A stretch of DNA of 22,005 bases from contig CAYZHK010000021.1 of assembly GCA_964477685.1 (NCBI GenBank), positions 1 through 22,005 on the forward strand, written 5' to 3'. Of the stretch, positions 21,719 to 22,005 are shown piece by piece. The stretch is from JACTUC01 sp964477685 (GTDB lineage Archaea > Thermoproteota > Methanomethylicia > Methanomethylicales > Methanomethylicaceae). The number at the start of each line of letters is the position of its first letter. Within the stretch, counting starts at the first letter, position 1. The translations under genes and the position numbers were made by a program. The notes under the pieces are model-generated. The model was not told the origin of the DNA. It saw only the letters and a list, made by a program, of their open reading frames with translations, and searched no databases.

Positions 21719-21806
21719 GCCCCAGTGGCTCAGCCTGGTAGAGCACCGCCTTGGTAAGGGCTTCCCAAAGAGGCGGTGGTCGCGGGTTCAAACCCCGCCT
21801 GGGGCT
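21719..21806 (+). tRNA. tRNA-Thr (anticodon GGT) with a 14-nt intron
   Basis: Acceptor GCCCCAG/CTGGGGC, discriminator T with encoded CCA at 21807-21809; D stem GCTC/GAGC; anticodon stem CCGCC/GGCGG; mature loop TTGGTAA (anticodon GGT); T stem GCGGG/CCCGC around TTCAAAC. A 14-nt intron at 37/38 must be removed to give this loop. Confidence 0.94.
21757..21770 (+). other. tRNA-Thr intron at position 37/38
   Basis: The 14-nt intron follows A37. Its BHB has helix TTGG (21751-21754) with CCAA (21765-21768), bulges TA^A and AG^A, and a minimal inner hairpin of one or two pairs. Confidence 0.88.
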
Positions 21807-21819
21807 CCACCACATAAAC

Positions 21820-21831
21820 GATATATAATTC
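21820..21831 (+). promoter_or_regulatory. TATA-like box for the last tRNA gene
   Basis: gatatataattc lies about 25-35 bases before the 5' end of the following tRNA at 21855, the expected TATA position. Confidence 0.5.
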
Positions 21832-21884
21832 AAGCCACTTTCATTCTTCCAGACGGGGCTGTGGTCTAGCACGGTATGACGGCA

Positions 21885-21911
21885 AGGCCTCGGGCATCCG
21901 GGGCCTCGTTA
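21885..21911 (+). other. Intron 1 of the partial tRNA (27 nt, non-canonical)
   Basis: The junction forms a BHB: four pairs between 21879-21882 (ACGG) and 21906-21909 (TCGT, one G-U), bulges CA^A and TA^A, and a strong inner hairpin of eight pairs, GGCCTCGG with CCGGGGCC (one G-U), loop GCAT. It lies in the anticodon stem and so is not at 37/38. Confidence 0.75.
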
Positions 21912-21921
21912 AGGGCTCCAG

Positions 21922-21974
21922 AGGTCTCTAGCAGACATGTGTGACCCGCTCGGGGATGATTGTCTTCTGGAGCG
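21922..21974 (+). other. Candidate intron 2 of the partial tRNA, possible box C/D-like guide
   Basis: A four-pair helix CTCC (21916-21919) with GGAG (21969-21972), flanked by bulges AG^A and CG^G, would place an intron of 53 nt after position 37. In addition, 21966-21973 (TCTGGAGC) is exactly complementary to 21915-21922, which spans the CCA anticodon loop, and a C-box-like ATGAT lies at 21956-21960. Euryarchaeal tRNA-Trp introns that act as box C/D guides for their own tRNA look similar. The inner pairing is poor and the 3' exon is missing, so boundaries are tentative. Confidence 0.35.
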
Positions 21975-22005
21975 GCTAGCGCGGGGAAACCCGCATATCG
22001 AGGGT

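Larger units (their letters stand above)
21855..22005 (+). tRNA. Partial intron-bearing tRNA precursor, probably tRNA-Trp (anticodon CCA)
   Basis: The sequence starts like a tRNA: acceptor 5' strand GGGGCTG, TG at 8-9, and a D arm GTC...GAC containing TAGC and GGTA. The T arm and 3' acceptor are not in the window, so the gene runs off the end. A 27-nt intron with a good BHB interrupts it in the anticodon stem. After it comes CTCCAGA (21916-21922), the standard archaeal tRNA-Trp anticodon loop with CCA. If that is the loop, the stem is two bases too long after this one splice, so another intron is likely or the identity is wrong. Pro was considered because an unspliced CTCGGG also lies nearby, but that lies inside the intron. 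Confidence 0.6.

Noticed and set aside
21888..21895. CTCGGG near the last tRNA as a proline anticodon loop
   Set aside because: It lies inside the 8-bp hairpin of the BHB intron, and an uninterrupted fold gives no proper anticodon stem.
21981..21994. GCGGG-GAAA-CCCGC as the T arm of the last tRNA
   Set aside because: The loop is a GNRA tetraloop and not the seven-base TTCGAAT-type loop; it is more likely an intron hairpin.
1..22005. CRISPR array, insertion sequence, integrase/attachment site or rRNA
   Set aside because: No regularly spaced repeats, transposase or integrase signature or rRNA-like stretch was seen by reading; tRNA genes have no adjacent integrase or duplicated 3' ends.

Overview
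The window looks like part of an archaeal chromosome, most likely from a TACK-type (Thermoproteota-like) anaerobe. The evidence is the set of archaeal information genes: TFE-alpha, MBF1, proteasome-activating nucleotidase (PAN), NAC, an RPA-type ssDNA-binding protein, aTrm56 and an archaeal PUA protein. It also has the archaeal HMG-CoA synthase/thiolase/DUF35 trio, TATA-like elements close to starts, many TTG/GTG starts, and several tRNA genes interrupted by bulge-helix-bulge (BHB) introns, one of them at a non-canonical site. I cannot assign a class; Methanomethylicia- or Bathyarchaeia-like lineages are guesses.

Layout. 1-2200 is visibly AT-richer and holds a SpeD-family pyruvoyl decarboxylase, converging on a compact reverse operon: SWIM zinc-finger protein, a 30-residue membrane peptide and RPA. 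2255-3740 holds a FAD-dependent dehydrogenase and tRNA-Pro(CGG). 3834-7248 is a mevalonate entry block: a COG1709-like HTH regulator, HMG-CoA synthase, acetoacetyl-CoA thiolase and the DUF35 bridging protein. 7300-9585 is an unusual fusion of a winged HTH, an ATP-cone and a class III ribonucleotide reductase-like domain that seems to lack its thiyl-radical cysteine. 9582-11612 (reverse) is PAN, PUA protein and NAC with overlapping ends. Divergent from it, 11678-14563 carries MBF1, HflX, aTrm56 and TFE. Then follow tRNA-Val(TAC), succinyl-CoA ligase beta and alpha, a two-CBS protein, a radical SAM/SPASM protein, a PPC (DUF296) protein and a CDF metal transporter with three C-terminal domains. 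The last 2 kb hold tRNA-Arg(TCT), tRNA-Leu(TAA) with two introns, a four-CBS protein, tRNA-Thr(GGT) with one intron, and the 5' part of another intron-bearing tRNA, probably Trp(CCA), cut by the window end.

How it fits together. Most of the window is housekeeping: transcription, translation, protein quality control, isoprenoid lipid synthesis and a TCA-type step. The parts that stand out are the HTH/ATP-cone/NrdD-like protein, which may be a nucleotide-sensing regulator derived from a reductase; the tRNA genes with verified BHB introns; and the SWIM/mini-membrane-peptide/RPA operon. No CRISPR array, insertion sequence, integrase, rRNA gene or replication origin is recognisable. No stretch over 300 bases lacks a gene; the longest gap (20356-20588) is described below.
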